A DNA stretch of 64,000 nucleotides from Epiperipatus broadwayi (Eukaryota; Onychophora; Udeonychophora; Euonychophora; Peripatidae): assembly GCA_028023455.1 (NCBI GenBank), contig JAQFVV010000255.1, positions 1,012,699 through 1,076,698 of the forward strand, written 5' to 3'. Below are positions 26,955-38,209 of the stretch, in pieces (within the stretch, counting starts at the first letter, position 1; each line of letters opens with the position of its first letter). The position numbers and the translations under genes were made by a program. The notes below the pieces were generated by a model. The model had not been told where the DNA came from. It made no database searches and saw only the letters and a list, made by a program, of their open reading frames with translations.

Positions 26955-27515
26955 ATTTAATAGCTTTTCTTATTAAGTCACAATTATATTTTTTTATATT
27001 ATTATTAACCCTTTTAGATACAATTTTACAAAATTCTATATATTTAATCTTTCTTAAATGATTATTTTTATACATTTTTATATTTGATCTTTCTTCATAA
27101 ATTGTCTTATCACAATAGCTGTTTTATTGGTAAATTGCTGCTTTTCTTGTACTAGTTTACTTTGTTGCAGTTTTAATAGCATATTAATTATCTTCTTATT
27201 TATTTCATTTAAATATGAACCAATGTCAATATCTGTTAGTATTATGCACTAACAATTATTTGCATTTGGTATCTTCTATTAAGTTGAATAATTAATCTTG
27301 CAACTTTATCCAATACAGCATCAATCTCCACAATATTGTTCTTCCACTTTTTATTCATAATGAATCTTACTTCACATATATTTCCAATATTTGTGTCATT
27401 CTAATATATAGTACATGATCCACATTTTAAATCAATCATCTCTTTACTTTTACTTCTAATTTCATAAATTTATAACAAAGCCCTCACCCTCCCCTCCCCA
27501 GTTCATGCAATATTC
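26955..27515 (-). pseudogene. LINE endonuclease-to-linker relic (RTE/BovB-like), 5' part
   Basis: Minus-strand translations give VRFIMNKKWKNNIVEIDAVL and KVARLIIQLNRRYQMQIIV (strands of an APE-type endonuclease), then KLQQSKLVQEKQQFTNK, then IEFCKIVSKRVNNNIKKYN and CDLIRKAIKY. The last phrases match the linker between endonuclease and RT of RTE-like LINEs. Most of the endonuclease core is deleted and frames shift. The linker stops at about 26955 and its continuation (DRKLIFAIGRKNGAMTKERD) is at about 23710, so the two relics are probably one LINE split by later insertions. Confidence 0.75.
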
Positions 27516-27519
27516 TTTT

Positions 27520-30500
27520 AATTGAAAGTGATCTGTAGTTGTAAGCATCTAATAAAATATCATCAGAAAATTGCAGCTGATGTGCCTTCAGGTACCAACC
27601 ACTTCCTTAAATTTATGACATTATAGCCTCCTATAAATTTCTTTTGTCATGATCTGTAAATATCTATTTGAAAACAGTTCATTTACACACACATTCATTT
27701 CATCTTCAAAAAAACTTTAATTGATATTTCAGCAAAAAGCTATGAATAAACTGAAAAAAATAATCATAGTGATCTTAAACTTAGAGACATAAAGTCTATC
27801 AACTCACCATTCTTGCTGAAGCATGTTGATTAGAATCTTATTTATGTTCATATATTATATGAATAATTACGTAAAGTGGATATTAAAAAATTGCTCTGCT
27901 CGATTCATTTAAAATATCTAATAGAAATCAAAAGGTCTCTTTTCAATTAATAACAAATTCCTTTCTGCAGCAGCCACATATTATACATCTTATCATTTAA
28001 TTATTCAGTAAATTTTATATTGCATTTTTTAATAATATGCTACTACCAAAAACAGCTTTTACATAAAATGTTTAACTTTTTTATGTAGTACTAACTATAT
28101 GTAATTTATCTAATTGTTATAGTATTTTTCAAAATATGGATTACAAAATGTATGCTGTATCAATATCATAGGTTTAATACAGAATTATAATTTAATGTTT
28201 TATATGCTGATAATTTTGCAATGTTGGGAACATGGATTTCTTATAATGCTTTTCAAAAAGAATTGTAAGAGACTGCCAAATTTGTCAGAGCTTTAAATCC
28301 CATTTCTCAATCAGTAATTCCAACTTTTAACTTGCAAGCAGTTTATAACTAACATTAACTGGAACACAATATAATATTCACATTTTCTTTTAGTGATAAA
28401 GATGTGATTCTAGAACTTACGGTTCTCTAATTGGAGCTCAAGCAACATTCTTATACTTGAATATTACATGACCTTCTTAGCAGGTAATCATTTCATTATA
28501 TGTAAACAATTACATTATGGTAAACATGTAATTCTTGAGAATACTCATTTGCTAATGATATAAATAATTATTTTGTAACATTTTGAATATTCTATTCATT
28601 AACAAATTGCAGCATTTCACAAATATGAAAATTGTCTTTTTTTTTTATCAACCTCACTGAAAATTGATATTTATATGAATCGTCATAAATTATATTTGCA
28701 GTATTTGATTTACTGATGCAGAAATTATTTTCATCCTATTTAGAGCTGTCTTCCATTTTATCATTAAGAGTAGATTGTATATGCTGATCTTTATAATCAT
28801 CATCTCATTTATTAATGATGTTTTGCAAAAGTTTAATAAAAACATTTTTATGTGTTTGTGATTATAGGAATATCTGCTCCAAACTATATTTCAATAATAA
28901 TAATGATATTAAAATCATATCACCTTATTAGTTAGTTACAAATTGCATTTTGCGCAAACAAGTGAAGTTTAATTATATGTCTGAGTACTTTTGGGAACTT
29001 TTAGATTTTTTATTAACTTATCCAATTAAAGCATGTGCATTTTCTTCAATTGATATTGATCTATGGCAACATTATCATTTACTATTTGAATGGCACATAA
29101 CATTGGAATATACCAAAATATTTATAATAAACACTCTTTCAGTACAGAGAGTGTATGAAATCAATTATGTCATATTTTAGAAAATATAAATACATGCATA
29201 TTACTGTCATTTGTTATGAATGTTAATTTTTCTTCAAAATATATGCTATGTGATGGGTTAGTGAAGAGGCTATTATGCATTATGGTATCTGCATTGTAAG
29301 AAATATAATCCACTGCATCAAGGTATTTCAGAAACCATCCATTGTAAGCATGAATATTCACTGACATTTGCTGGTAATACCAACCAAATGCCCAAACTAG
29401 TTCTTAACTATTGTCTTTGTTAATCAGACTTTGGAATGAGTAACAAAATAAATTAGAATTCATATTGAAGACACTGAATGTAAGTTGGGAGAATTAAGCA
29501 ATGTTTTGTATGGTGTATGTATCTATATTATTGTCTGATCTGTTATTTTTATACGAACTAAAAAAGGTAAAAGTAGACTTTGATTTGACAGAAGAGAACA
29601 GTATGTTGATGTAATCAGCAATTAAAAAAGTAATTGTTTAAAATAATTAAATATATTGTGAGCAATCTATTATTTAATATTTAGTTTTTTATTCCCAAGG
29701 ATATTAAAGCTTGGAAACAATTTTTAACTACCTGGATTCAAACCTCGTATCACAAAAGGTGGCAGGAAATGTGAGAGCCACTTTTTTATGAGGTCTTAAT
29801 TTCATATATATAACAAAAGAGATGCTGATTATAATACTGTTATGCAATGTTAAGTTTAATTTAGATAGCCAAGTTTGCTGCTATAATGTTACTTGAGTCA
29901 TATTGTAATTCGATTCTTGTATTGTTTTCTGACAACCCATTGAATGAATTATAAGGTTTTCCTTCTGTCTCTCCCTCTTTTTAAAGCAACGTATTTTATT
30001 TATTCAGTCTTTTATCCATTGCATTTGCTAAAAATAAAGTTTATTATGTAAAGAAAAGTATATTAGATCAATGCCTTTGAGAAAGCTTGAATCAGCAACA
30101 ATGTAAAATCGAATAATAAAGATAAAAGATAAATAAGAGTGCTTCAAATAAAAAACGTTATGATTATGATAGATTGCAAATACAAATTTACATATATATT
30201 TACAACAGAGTGGGCTCAATGATTATCTATTAATTTATATCTGTTGCTTCCAAACTTTTAAAATTAATATTATTTTAAAATTTATTCGCTACCGATTTAA
30301 ATAATTATGAATCAAAGACATGTAGAAAATTCGTAAACATGATTAGTGATAACTCATTAAACATTTTATTTCTCAAGTTAAAGCTCAAAACACCATTTAA
30401 CATTTTTAAAAAAATATTCTAGTTTGTTGCTATTCAAAAATCTTGCGTATTGTGGGAGAAGGAGGTTAATTCAGAATTTAATAGTTCCATTATGATAGTC

Positions 30501-30710
30501 TGAACTAATAGTTATTTTTTTAATATTGCTCAACTGAAAATCTATCTTGGAAATTTTAGCTCCCGAATCTGCACTGGGATACAAACCTGTTGATGGCCTT
30601 TTAAAAAATCTTAAACAATTGAACACAGACGAAGATTTTTAAAAAATTGATGAAAATGATATATTTTTCTCTACAAGATTTTGCATGAGATAAATCATTA
30701 TGACAAAAGT
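27520..30710. other. AT-rich stretch with possible decayed minus-strand coding sequence
   Basis: The minus strand at 29170-29367 is open for 65 codons (AYNGWFLKYLDAVDYISYNAD...). Near 28230-28310 the minus strand reads MGFKALTNLAVSYNSF. Composition is more protein-like than average here, but I recognise no family. It may be an old transposon or retrocopy. The rest shows nothing. Confidence 0.3.
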
Positions 30711-30711
30711 T

Positions 30712-31345
30712 GCATTTATTCTTTGGACTATTTCCATCATCTAATATGAGTATTGAATGGCTCTAGAAATATTTAACTTTACTTAAATATTCCAAATATA
30801 TTCAACTGTTATTAATAGCTCATCTAACAGGTTTATATATGCATAACATTTTGAGAGGTATTATTCTCCCCTCTTCTAACCACTGACAGTACTATCATGC
30901 TAGCACTGTTACTGGTCAGGCCAAAAACATCTGAAGAAGAGTGGAGAATAATACCACTTGAAATGTTGTGCATACCTATTCGATTCCCATGCTAGTACTA
31001 TCACTGGTCATGTCAGCAACACCTGAAGAAGATGGGAGAATAATATACCTCTTGAAACATTGAACATTTAGTAATCTGTTTGCTATAGGTTCAATTCCCA
31101 TGCTAGTACTGTTACTAGTCAGGCCAGAAACATCTAAAGAAAAAGTAAGAATAATACCTCTTGAAACATTGTGCATATACTAACCTATATAATGTGCTTT
31201 TACTAACAGTTGAATATATTTGAAATATTTATTTAGTTAAACAGTTCTAGAGACATTCACTACTCATATTAGATGACGGAAGTAGTAGTCCAAACAATAA
31301 ATACAAGTAAAACACCATTATCACAAACATTCAGGAAAACATTAT
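30712..31345. mobile_element. Family F foldback with three tandem ribozyme-like units
   Basis: The outer arms (about 30712-30830 and 31195-31305) are inverted. Inside, three units of about 100 bp each run GGTTCAATTCCCATGCTAGT (B-box-like) to CTGAAGA...GAAA: core starts at 30931 and 31023, and a mutated one (CTAAAGA) at 31134. The left arm holds an inverted fourth remnant near 30845-30885. The family is shared with the tRNA-headed element at 58752-59076. The frame at 30976-31176 is open only because of the repeat. Confidence 0.65.
30931..30963 (+). ncRNA. Ribozyme-like core, family F unit 1
   Basis: CTGAAGA, then AGTGG-loop-CCACT, U, GAAA: the CUGANGA/stem II/GAAA plan of a hammerhead. I could not build a convincing stem I and cut site, so catalytic ability is unproven. 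Confidence 0.4.
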
Positions 31346-31381
31346 AACAAAAGTCTCTAAATTATACCTAAACTAATTTTT

Positions 31382-31483
31382 GTCAAGCGTTGATGGCCAA
31401 GTGGTTAGCATAGCTGCCTTACAAGAAGTTGTCCTGGGGTTTGCTTTCCGGCTGATGCTTTGACACATAAAAAAAAAAAAAAA
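31382..31483 (+). mobile_element. tRNA-Gly-derived SINE
   Basis: GTCAAGCGTTGATGGCC head, TGCCTTACAAG anticodon-loop region (UCC lost), B box region, TTTGACACAT end and a long poly-A. Flanks CTAATTTTT and CTATTTTTTT form an imperfect duplication. Confidence 0.8.
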
Positions 31484-32284
31484 CTATTTTTTTAAAAAAA
31501 GATTTTTATCAAATAATAGTAATTTTAATAAACATTTCAATTAGATATTATAATTAATAATAAATATCTTGGTGAAACATGGATTTTAAACAGAAGTATT
31601 CAAATAAAATGATTTTATTCAAAAATGATTAGTACATATGATACATTTTAACAAGCTTATATACAACTTAGTTTTTCATTTTCTTTTAAATGATGAATTC
31701 AAGCAATTAATCAGAAACTGTATGTATTTATTTCCTGTCAAAAATAAATAATCATAGTTGATCTATGGAAATTCTATTGTAAACAGTATATTATTTATGA
31801 ATGAAACTCTACTGCATTTGTTACAGCCATTATGTGCAACTAAGATATTCTGTTATTCTCTAGAGAATGCAACATTTTTTTTAGCAAACTTGAAATAAAT
31901 TTATTTCATTCTAATATTTTATACTTTATCAAGAATTTATTATAATAGAATGCCTAGTTAGTCTTATTTAGAAAATTATAATACAATAGATATTAGAGCA
32001 AATATGGTATTAATGAAATGAAAAAAAAATATTACCTTGAAGGATTATTCAGAAACAAAATGGAAAATGTTATGAGGAGTTTTGATGATATTTATTTAAA
32101 ATAGGAAAAGAAGAATCGCTTATGCTGAAAACTTTGAACATACTAAATTAAAACAAAAGCCACAAACAAATAGCATTCGGCCATAGTTTGTCACATCTTT
32201 GTTGAAGTATAACCATTTCATATCTTGCCTAAACTAACTTGATAATTTATAATATAACACTAATGTTAAAAAAGTAAAAAATAG

Positions 32285-32640
32285 AGTCATATATCACATG
32301 ACCCCACTTTTTTTTAAGCTTGTAAAATAGCCCATATAGCTATTTGAGTTAGATAGATAGGTTTGACGACATTTAAGTGTTTGAAAATTTCAGATTTTCT
32401 ACTTAGTAGTTAACTCTTAGATAAATGCTGACTTTGGGTTGGGATTTTTAGATCTAGTGTCTGAAACTACCTAACACCCCACTGAGGAGTGCTAAAGCAT
32501 GAAACCATTGGTCTGGGGTTTAGGTGTGGTTTCTTATAGAGATATTTTAAATGTTTTCCCTTGCTAAGCATTTATCACAAAGCTTGTTGAGCATTTAGCA
32601 AAGCTCTTTGTTTAACAGTAATGTTAGTTTATATATTGCC
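32285..32640 (+). mobile_element. Family K element
   Basis: The segment surrounds the hammerhead at 32469-32525 and shares AAAGCTTGTTRAG and the ribozyme neighbourhood with 44430-44620. The phrase TCATATATCACATG at its left end reappears inverted at the right end of the other copy. Exact ends are unclear. Confidence 0.5.
32469..32525 (+). ncRNA. Type I hammerhead ribozyme, family K, near-perfect fold
   Basis: Stem I: ACCTAA, bulged C, ACCCCA (32469-32481) pairs fully with TGGGGT TTAGGT (32514-32525), 12 pairs. Core CTGAGGA 32482-32488. Stem II GTGC-TAAA-GCAT (32489-32500). GAAA 32501-32504. Stem III CCATTGG (32505-32511), then UC; predicted cut after 32513 at a GUC triplet. Every invariant hammerhead base is present. 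The very short stem III would favour paired (dimeric) action, as is known for similar metazoan hammerheads. Confidence 0.85.
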
Positions 32641-32792
32641 TTAAAGATTGGTTAAATTTTATACAATGCTAGTAACACATATATTTTTGATAGTTGAGAA
32701 GATGTAAGCCAATTTTTATTCTTCTGATATTCTAAAAAGAACTAAATAAAATATGTATTATTTTTAAAAATCACAAAAAAAAATTCATTGTT

Positions 32793-32887
32793 GTAAAGTG
32801 TTGGTGGCCTAGCTGTTAGCATAGCTGCCTTCCAAGCAGCCGGCTCGGATTCGCTTCCCAGTCAATGCTTTGACATATATAAAAAAA
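32793..32887 (+). mobile_element. tRNA-Gly(UCC)-derived SINE, young-looking copy
   Basis: Head GTGTTGGTGGCCTAGC, intact anticodon segment CCTTCCAAG, B box GATTCGCTTCCC, end TTTGACATAT and poly-A. The exact 10-bp duplication ATTCATTGTT is at 32783-32792 and 32888-32897. Confidence 0.85.
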
Positions 32888-34162
32888 ATTCATTGTTACT
32901 CATGTTAGTATGTAATATTAACTTATGTAGTGAACTTTACACTCATTAACTTTTAATGTGCTTCATATGGAACTATACAAAACTTGAAGAATTATTCCAA
33001 TAGTAAAAGCAGTGAACTAAGGTGCTAAACATTTCTGGATAAATTTCTAGCTTAAAAGCAGAAGGTTCTCCTTGGTCATTTTATAATAGATATGCATTAT
33101 TCACTAAAAGGCATTATAATACCTGAGAAAAGTTTCTAAGCAATTATATAAAGAGAGAGAGAGAATAAGAAAGAGAATAAAAACATCACTTTACCACTAC
33201 AACACAAAATCCTCTACAGCGAAATAGAGAGAAAGAAAACAATATTTACCAGTTTAGTCAAATATCAAATATACATGATTTAGAGTTCTTTTTCCTTGTC
33301 CTCAATCTTAAAAAGAGATGTCCATTTGCTGACCAACAATTAAATGGTTAGTTAAATCTCTATAAACTGGTAATATAAAAATTATATCTTAATTGAAACC
33401 TGAGATTTGATTATGGTTGCAATTAACTACTACCTTGTGAATTCTTCCATATAGATACACACGCACATATATAAAATAAGTATTTTCACAGACTAAAAGT
33501 GTAAATATTAATATCATAATGAGAATTTTTGTATATTAACTAAAATAAACATTTAGCTATAATGTTAATTAGGCAACCATCCATTAAAATCAATCATCTA
33601 AGTCAAATAATGATCTATTATTTAACTATAACATTTGTTTTAATTTTATTTTAAGCTAAAAGATGGCTCAAAATAATCAAACCTAAAGTAAAATTAAATA
33701 AAAGCTATAGTTAATTATTAGATCATGTGGTTCAGGTAGAATGATTAATTGCAGTTGCTGGTTGCTTGGTTACATGTATCATGGCTGTCTATTTATTTTC
33801 GTTTAATATAAAATCCCATTATGATATCAATATTTATGTATATACTTCTGAACTGATAACATCAAATGTAAATTAATTATTTATTTATAAATATTATTAA
33901 TTTATTAATGCATTATAATAAATTATAATGCAGTTTATAAAACAGCAGTAAGTTACAATGTTCAATAAACTGTGTTAATTGGTTAACTTACTAATGGCAC
34001 ACAATCGCAGTGATGATCAAGTATTACCTCTTAGTGATAGATTCCTATTGCAAGTTATTCTACATGAGTATATATTTTTAAATAAATTACTATTGTATAA
34101 ATAATAATAGTCTTTCCTCTGTTCTTTTTTTAATTATTTTGATTTTAATTTAAAATGAAGTT

Positions 34163-34444
34163 AAACAAGGCAAACCTCTCCATACAGTAGTGCTACCCTG
34201 TGTTAACTAGAGTAATAAATGGATGCCAGATCCGAGGCTTCTCACTGATGAAGGCCACAAGCCAGAAACTAGTCTGGGGATATTGGATGAGTAGGCACTA
34301 GATAGAGATTTTATACACAAGCCTTCTGACATCCATTGATTAGTCTGGTTGGCACAGGATGGCATTATTGTATGAAGAGTTTTGCTTTGTTTAATAACAA
34401 TTATGTTCTAGTATAAGAGATAGTGATCATGTGATTTTAGTGGC
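34163..34444. mobile_element. Family B foldback, compact copy
   Basis: Left arm (34163-34230) and right arm (about 34325-34400) are inverted copies, with the hammerhead segment between them. Duplication TTAAAATGAARTT is at 34150-34162 and 34445-34457 with one mismatch. It is the clearest example of arms around a ribozyme core. Confidence 0.8.
34237..34282 (+). ncRNA. Type I hammerhead ribozyme, family B
   Basis: Stem I TTCTCA (34239-34244) pairs with TGGGGA (34275-34280) with two G-U wobbles. Core CTGATGA 34245-34251. Stem II GGC-CACAA-GCC. GAAA 34265-34268. Stem III is the palindrome CTAG (34269-34272), then UC with the predicted cut after 34274 at a GUC triplet. In the copies at 6.5 and 55.2 kb the 5' strand is TCCTCA. 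Confidence 0.8.
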
Positions 34445-34616
34445 TTAAAATGAAATTGTGACTTTACATATAATTTTTATACTTTTAAAATGTAAATTTT
34501 CTTCTACTTCTTCCTTTTCCTATATATTGATTTTTACTTTAATCTATACTATTTATTGATAGCATATTTTAAAAAGCTGTAAATTGTATGATATCCATAC
34601 TTTATAATATAGAACT

Positions 34617-34990
34617 TTAGAAGGTTGGCATAAATGTGGGCTTTGAGCATTCCATCTTCAGATTTTCAATGAAATGGGTAGCTGAAGAATTGTGGGGTGG
34701 GTTGTATTGAACCCTGACTATTAAAGTATGAAGATTGGCTATCTTAATATAAGATGAGCATTGATTGTATATATGTGTGGAGATGATAATCTGAACAAAC
34801 TGACAAGTGCTGGTTTAGCATGAAATATGTATATTGGTGATTATTTATCTTTTTTGACATGTGTGTGATCAAGGGTATCAGCAGTATGAGATAGCATGGA
34901 TAGTTGAGGGTTGTGTGGATGTCTGACTTCAAACTCTTATATATTACATATTGGAGTGCAGGTATGAAAAAGCCTGCACTGTAAAAAAAA
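34617..34990 (+). mobile_element. Family A element, second subfamily, single unit
   Basis: Same subfamily as 51313-52057 (GTGTGTGATCAAG, GCCTGCACTGTA end). The ribozyme region at 34788-34842 reads CTGACAA, a loss of the invariant core G, so it is probably inactive. Confidence 0.7.
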
Positions 34991-35371
34991 TTCATATATT
35001 TAAGAATTAAGCGGAAAAATGTGCTATTTTTTCAAAATAAATTGATGTTCACTGTAATCTACTAGTCAGTCACATTTAATTATTTAATTGATTTCATTAT
35101 CATAATACCAACTTAATTGGCAGACAATGTTGTACATTAGCCTTTTCTAATCACTTTCTCAATCCAAAATATTTTTGGTCTTAAATGTGCTCTTAAAATT
35201 TTATTTTGAATGAAGAAATTTGCTACCACTTTGACTGCTATACTTTTAACAGATTTTTTAAGATTCAAAATTCCATTATCATTCACATTGATATGATGTA
35301 ATATGATTAACCACTTCCATATTTGAACTTCTTATGAACCTCCAGCAATAAACAATTTAATTATTTATTTA

Positions 35372-36515
35372 ATGATATAAATTAGTCTTCATGTATAAAG
35401 TGTGATAAACAGAGTAGCTAAAATTCAAAAAACATTAATCACAAAAAACTATTTGCCAAGTACTTTCGGTACCATGTACCAGAATCATGGTGGCATATTG
35501 GAACTGAATGGTTAATATTCCAGATTAATCTTTTAGTTCCAATATGTCACCATGATTCTGGTACACAGTACCAAAAGCGCTTGATATTCCAGATTAATCA
35601 TTCAGTTCCAATATGGCACCATGATTCTGGTATACAGTACCAAAAGTGCTTGATATTCCAGATTAACCATTCAGATCCAATATGTCACCATGATTCTGGT
35701 ACACAGTACCAAAAGTGCTTGATATTCCAGATTAACCATTCAGTTCCAATATGTCACCATGATTCTGGTACACAGTACCAAAAGTGCTTGATATTCCAGA
35801 TTAACCATTCAGTTCCAATATGGCACCATGATTCTGGTACATGATACCAAAAGTGCTTGATATTCCAGATTAACCATTCAGTTCCAATATGGCACCATGA
35901 TTCTGGTACATAGTGCCAAAACTGCTTGATATTCCAGATTAACCATTCAGTTCCAATATGTCACCATGATTCTGGTACATGATACCAAAAGTGCTTGATA
36001 TTCCAGATTAACCATTCAGTTCCAATATGGCACCATGATTCTGGTACATGATACCAAAAGTGCTTGATATTCCAGATTAACCATTCAGTTCCAATATGGC
36101 ACCATGATTCTGGTACATAGTGCCAAAACTGCTTGATATTCCAGATTAACCATTCAGTTCCAATATGGCACCATGATTCTGGTACATGATACCAAAAGTG
36201 CTTGATATTCCAGATTAACATAGGGCCAAAAGTGCTTGATTAGATTAACCATTCAGTTCAATATGGCACCATGATTCTGGTACATAGTGCAAACGCTTGA
36301 TATTCCAGATTAACCATTCAGTTAACATGGACCATGATTGGTACAGATACCAAAAGTGCTTGATATTCCAGATTAACCATTCAGTTCCATTATGGCACCA
36401 TGATTCTGGTACATGGCATTGAAAGCACTTGGCAAATAGTTTTTTGTGATTAATGTTTTTTTCTTAATTTTAGCTATTCTGTTAACATGCTTTATATGTG
36501 AAGAATAATTTTCAT
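35372..36515. mobile_element. Foldback element with 69-bp tandem repeat core
   Basis: Terminal inverted arms of about 120-145 bp (35372-35520 and 36370-36515; shared GCTAAAATT, ACATTAATCACAAAAAACTA, TTTGCCAAG) enclose an array of about 13 units of 69 bp (35500-36420). The first unit is inverted relative to the rest, so the arm includes part of the repeat. Some late units have small deletions (36220-36340). Because 69 is a multiple of 3, frames stay open on both strands (35581-35844, 35961-36221), which is not evidence of coding. Similar directly repeated ATTATTTATTTAATRATATAAA lies just outside both arms. Confidence 0.8.
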
Positions 36516-36539
36516 CATCTGACAGAGTTTTTGTATTAT

Positions 36540-38100
36540 TTATTTAATAATATAAACTACACCCATTCCTTTAACACTATTTGATTCATTTTTTAAGCTT
36601 TAAAATATTGGTTAAACATTTTTAAAACTATTAAATGAATTTAAAATATCAATAAATATAAAATCAAAGATTTCTTCATTATGGTTCCATTTCTGAATAA
36701 GAATTTGATTTTTTTATAAAGCTGTATGATTAAGATTTTGAAGTTGTAATAAATCAATCTATTTAATATTGTTATTTTCCAAAAGATAAAATAATTGTAA
36801 TATCAGTACTACAGAAGAAATTAATCTACACTGTCAGTATTAATGCAACTGAGTTCAGTTTTTTTTAGTCCCGTCTGTAGTAAGTTTGAGTAATGAGTGC
36901 TTACTATGGATGAAATTAGATAGAGAGATATTCTGTCACATGTTTCGTAAATTAAAAAATCAAATGATTTGTTATTCTAAATGCAACTACTTTTCCAGCT
37001 CTAGGATTTCCACTATAACCAAATAAAAGAAATCCCCATACTTTTCTTTTAATTTCTCAGTTCGGTTTTGTTAGTATCATTTTAATATGTTTCAACTACT
37101 CTACCTGAGAATCATACAGTTATTATTCATTATATTGGGGTATCTAAAGTAGAAAGTTCAATTAAGAAAGCCCCAAAATTTTGTGCAGATAGTAAAAAAA
37201 AAAGGATAATATTTTAAAAAAACTACTCACATGGTGATGTCAAGTATAAGTCAAGCATAGTGTGGTAATTTATAAAGTATGGAAATTACTCCTTAGCCTT
37301 GCCTTTAAAAATAAGAGTTCTCATAGATAAAGATAAAAAAATCTATTGACTGTTGCCTTTGAAACAGTCTAGTTGATTACAACATCAATTTAAATTCAGT
37401 TTTGTGCATCTAAAGATTATCAAATCAATCCTTACATTAGTCTGTCACTCCTTAAACTATCAAAGAAGTAAGAAAAATACCAACTGAAACATTGTATTCA
37501 CACTAACTTGAGTAATAACGCTAAAAACTAAATAAATTTAGAGATTATAAATAAATCTTGAACTTTTTTAAAAAAACAGCAACTAGATGATAGCCTAATA
37601 CATAACTATCATGAAAATGCTGCCATCACAAACTTTCCAACAAACATCTAGTTTTAATCTTTACTTTGGCTAAATTTTAATAATTTGCTTTCCATGTTGG
37701 ACATATATTACATATTTTTAAACAAAAACTTATTCTGCACAACTTTTGGTTAAGTTTACTAATTTATGTAGAAGTTTGCACTTTCCTAAACTTTTAGGAC
37801 TTGAGATAAAATGCAATTAGAAATATTAGAAGATGACCTTGAATGTCTTACTTGAATGTTTTCATTTATTTATATAATAACATGTGAATATTTTTCTACT
37901 GATATTTATGTCCACGATATCTTTTTAATATCGATTTTATAAATAATCTTCAATTTCATCTGATTATAAATCTAATGGAAGAATTTATCTTTTTATTGTG
38001 CTGTATATGTCAAAAGATGTTAGCTATCATATTGACTGCCTACATTTTATTAGTTGCAATTTGAAAATTAATCCAAATTATTGTTTTTACAAAGTTTTGC
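36540..38100. other. AT-rich stretch, nothing recognised
   Basis: No repeat family, tRNA-like element or coding relic identified. Confidence 0.4.
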
Positions 38101-38114
38101 TTATATATATATAT

Positions 38115-38200
38115 ATATGTAAAAATGTTGACTGGGAAGCAAACCCGGGCCAGCTGTTTGGAAGGCAGCTATGCTAACCGCTAGGCCACCAACGCTTGAC
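38115..38200 (-). mobile_element. tRNA-Gly(UCC)-derived SINE
   Basis: Minus strand: GTCAAGCGTTGGTGGCCTAG, anticodon segment CCTTCCAAA, CCCGGGTTTGCTTCCC B box. The tail runs into (AT)n at 38103-38118, so no clear duplication is left. Confidence 0.8.
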
Positions 38201-38209
38201 TACAAATTT

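Noticed and set aside
30976-31176. 66-residue repetitive frame (minus)
   Set aside because: It is translated from family F units that are better explained as RNA-level repeats.
35581-36221. Repeat-protein frames of 23-residue period on both strands
   Set aside because: They follow from the 69-bp minisatellite; both strands are open, copies contain deletions, and there is no start context or flanking gene.
35455-36425. CRISPR-like array at the 69-bp repeats
   Set aside because: Units are contiguous without unique spacers, and the genome is animal-like.
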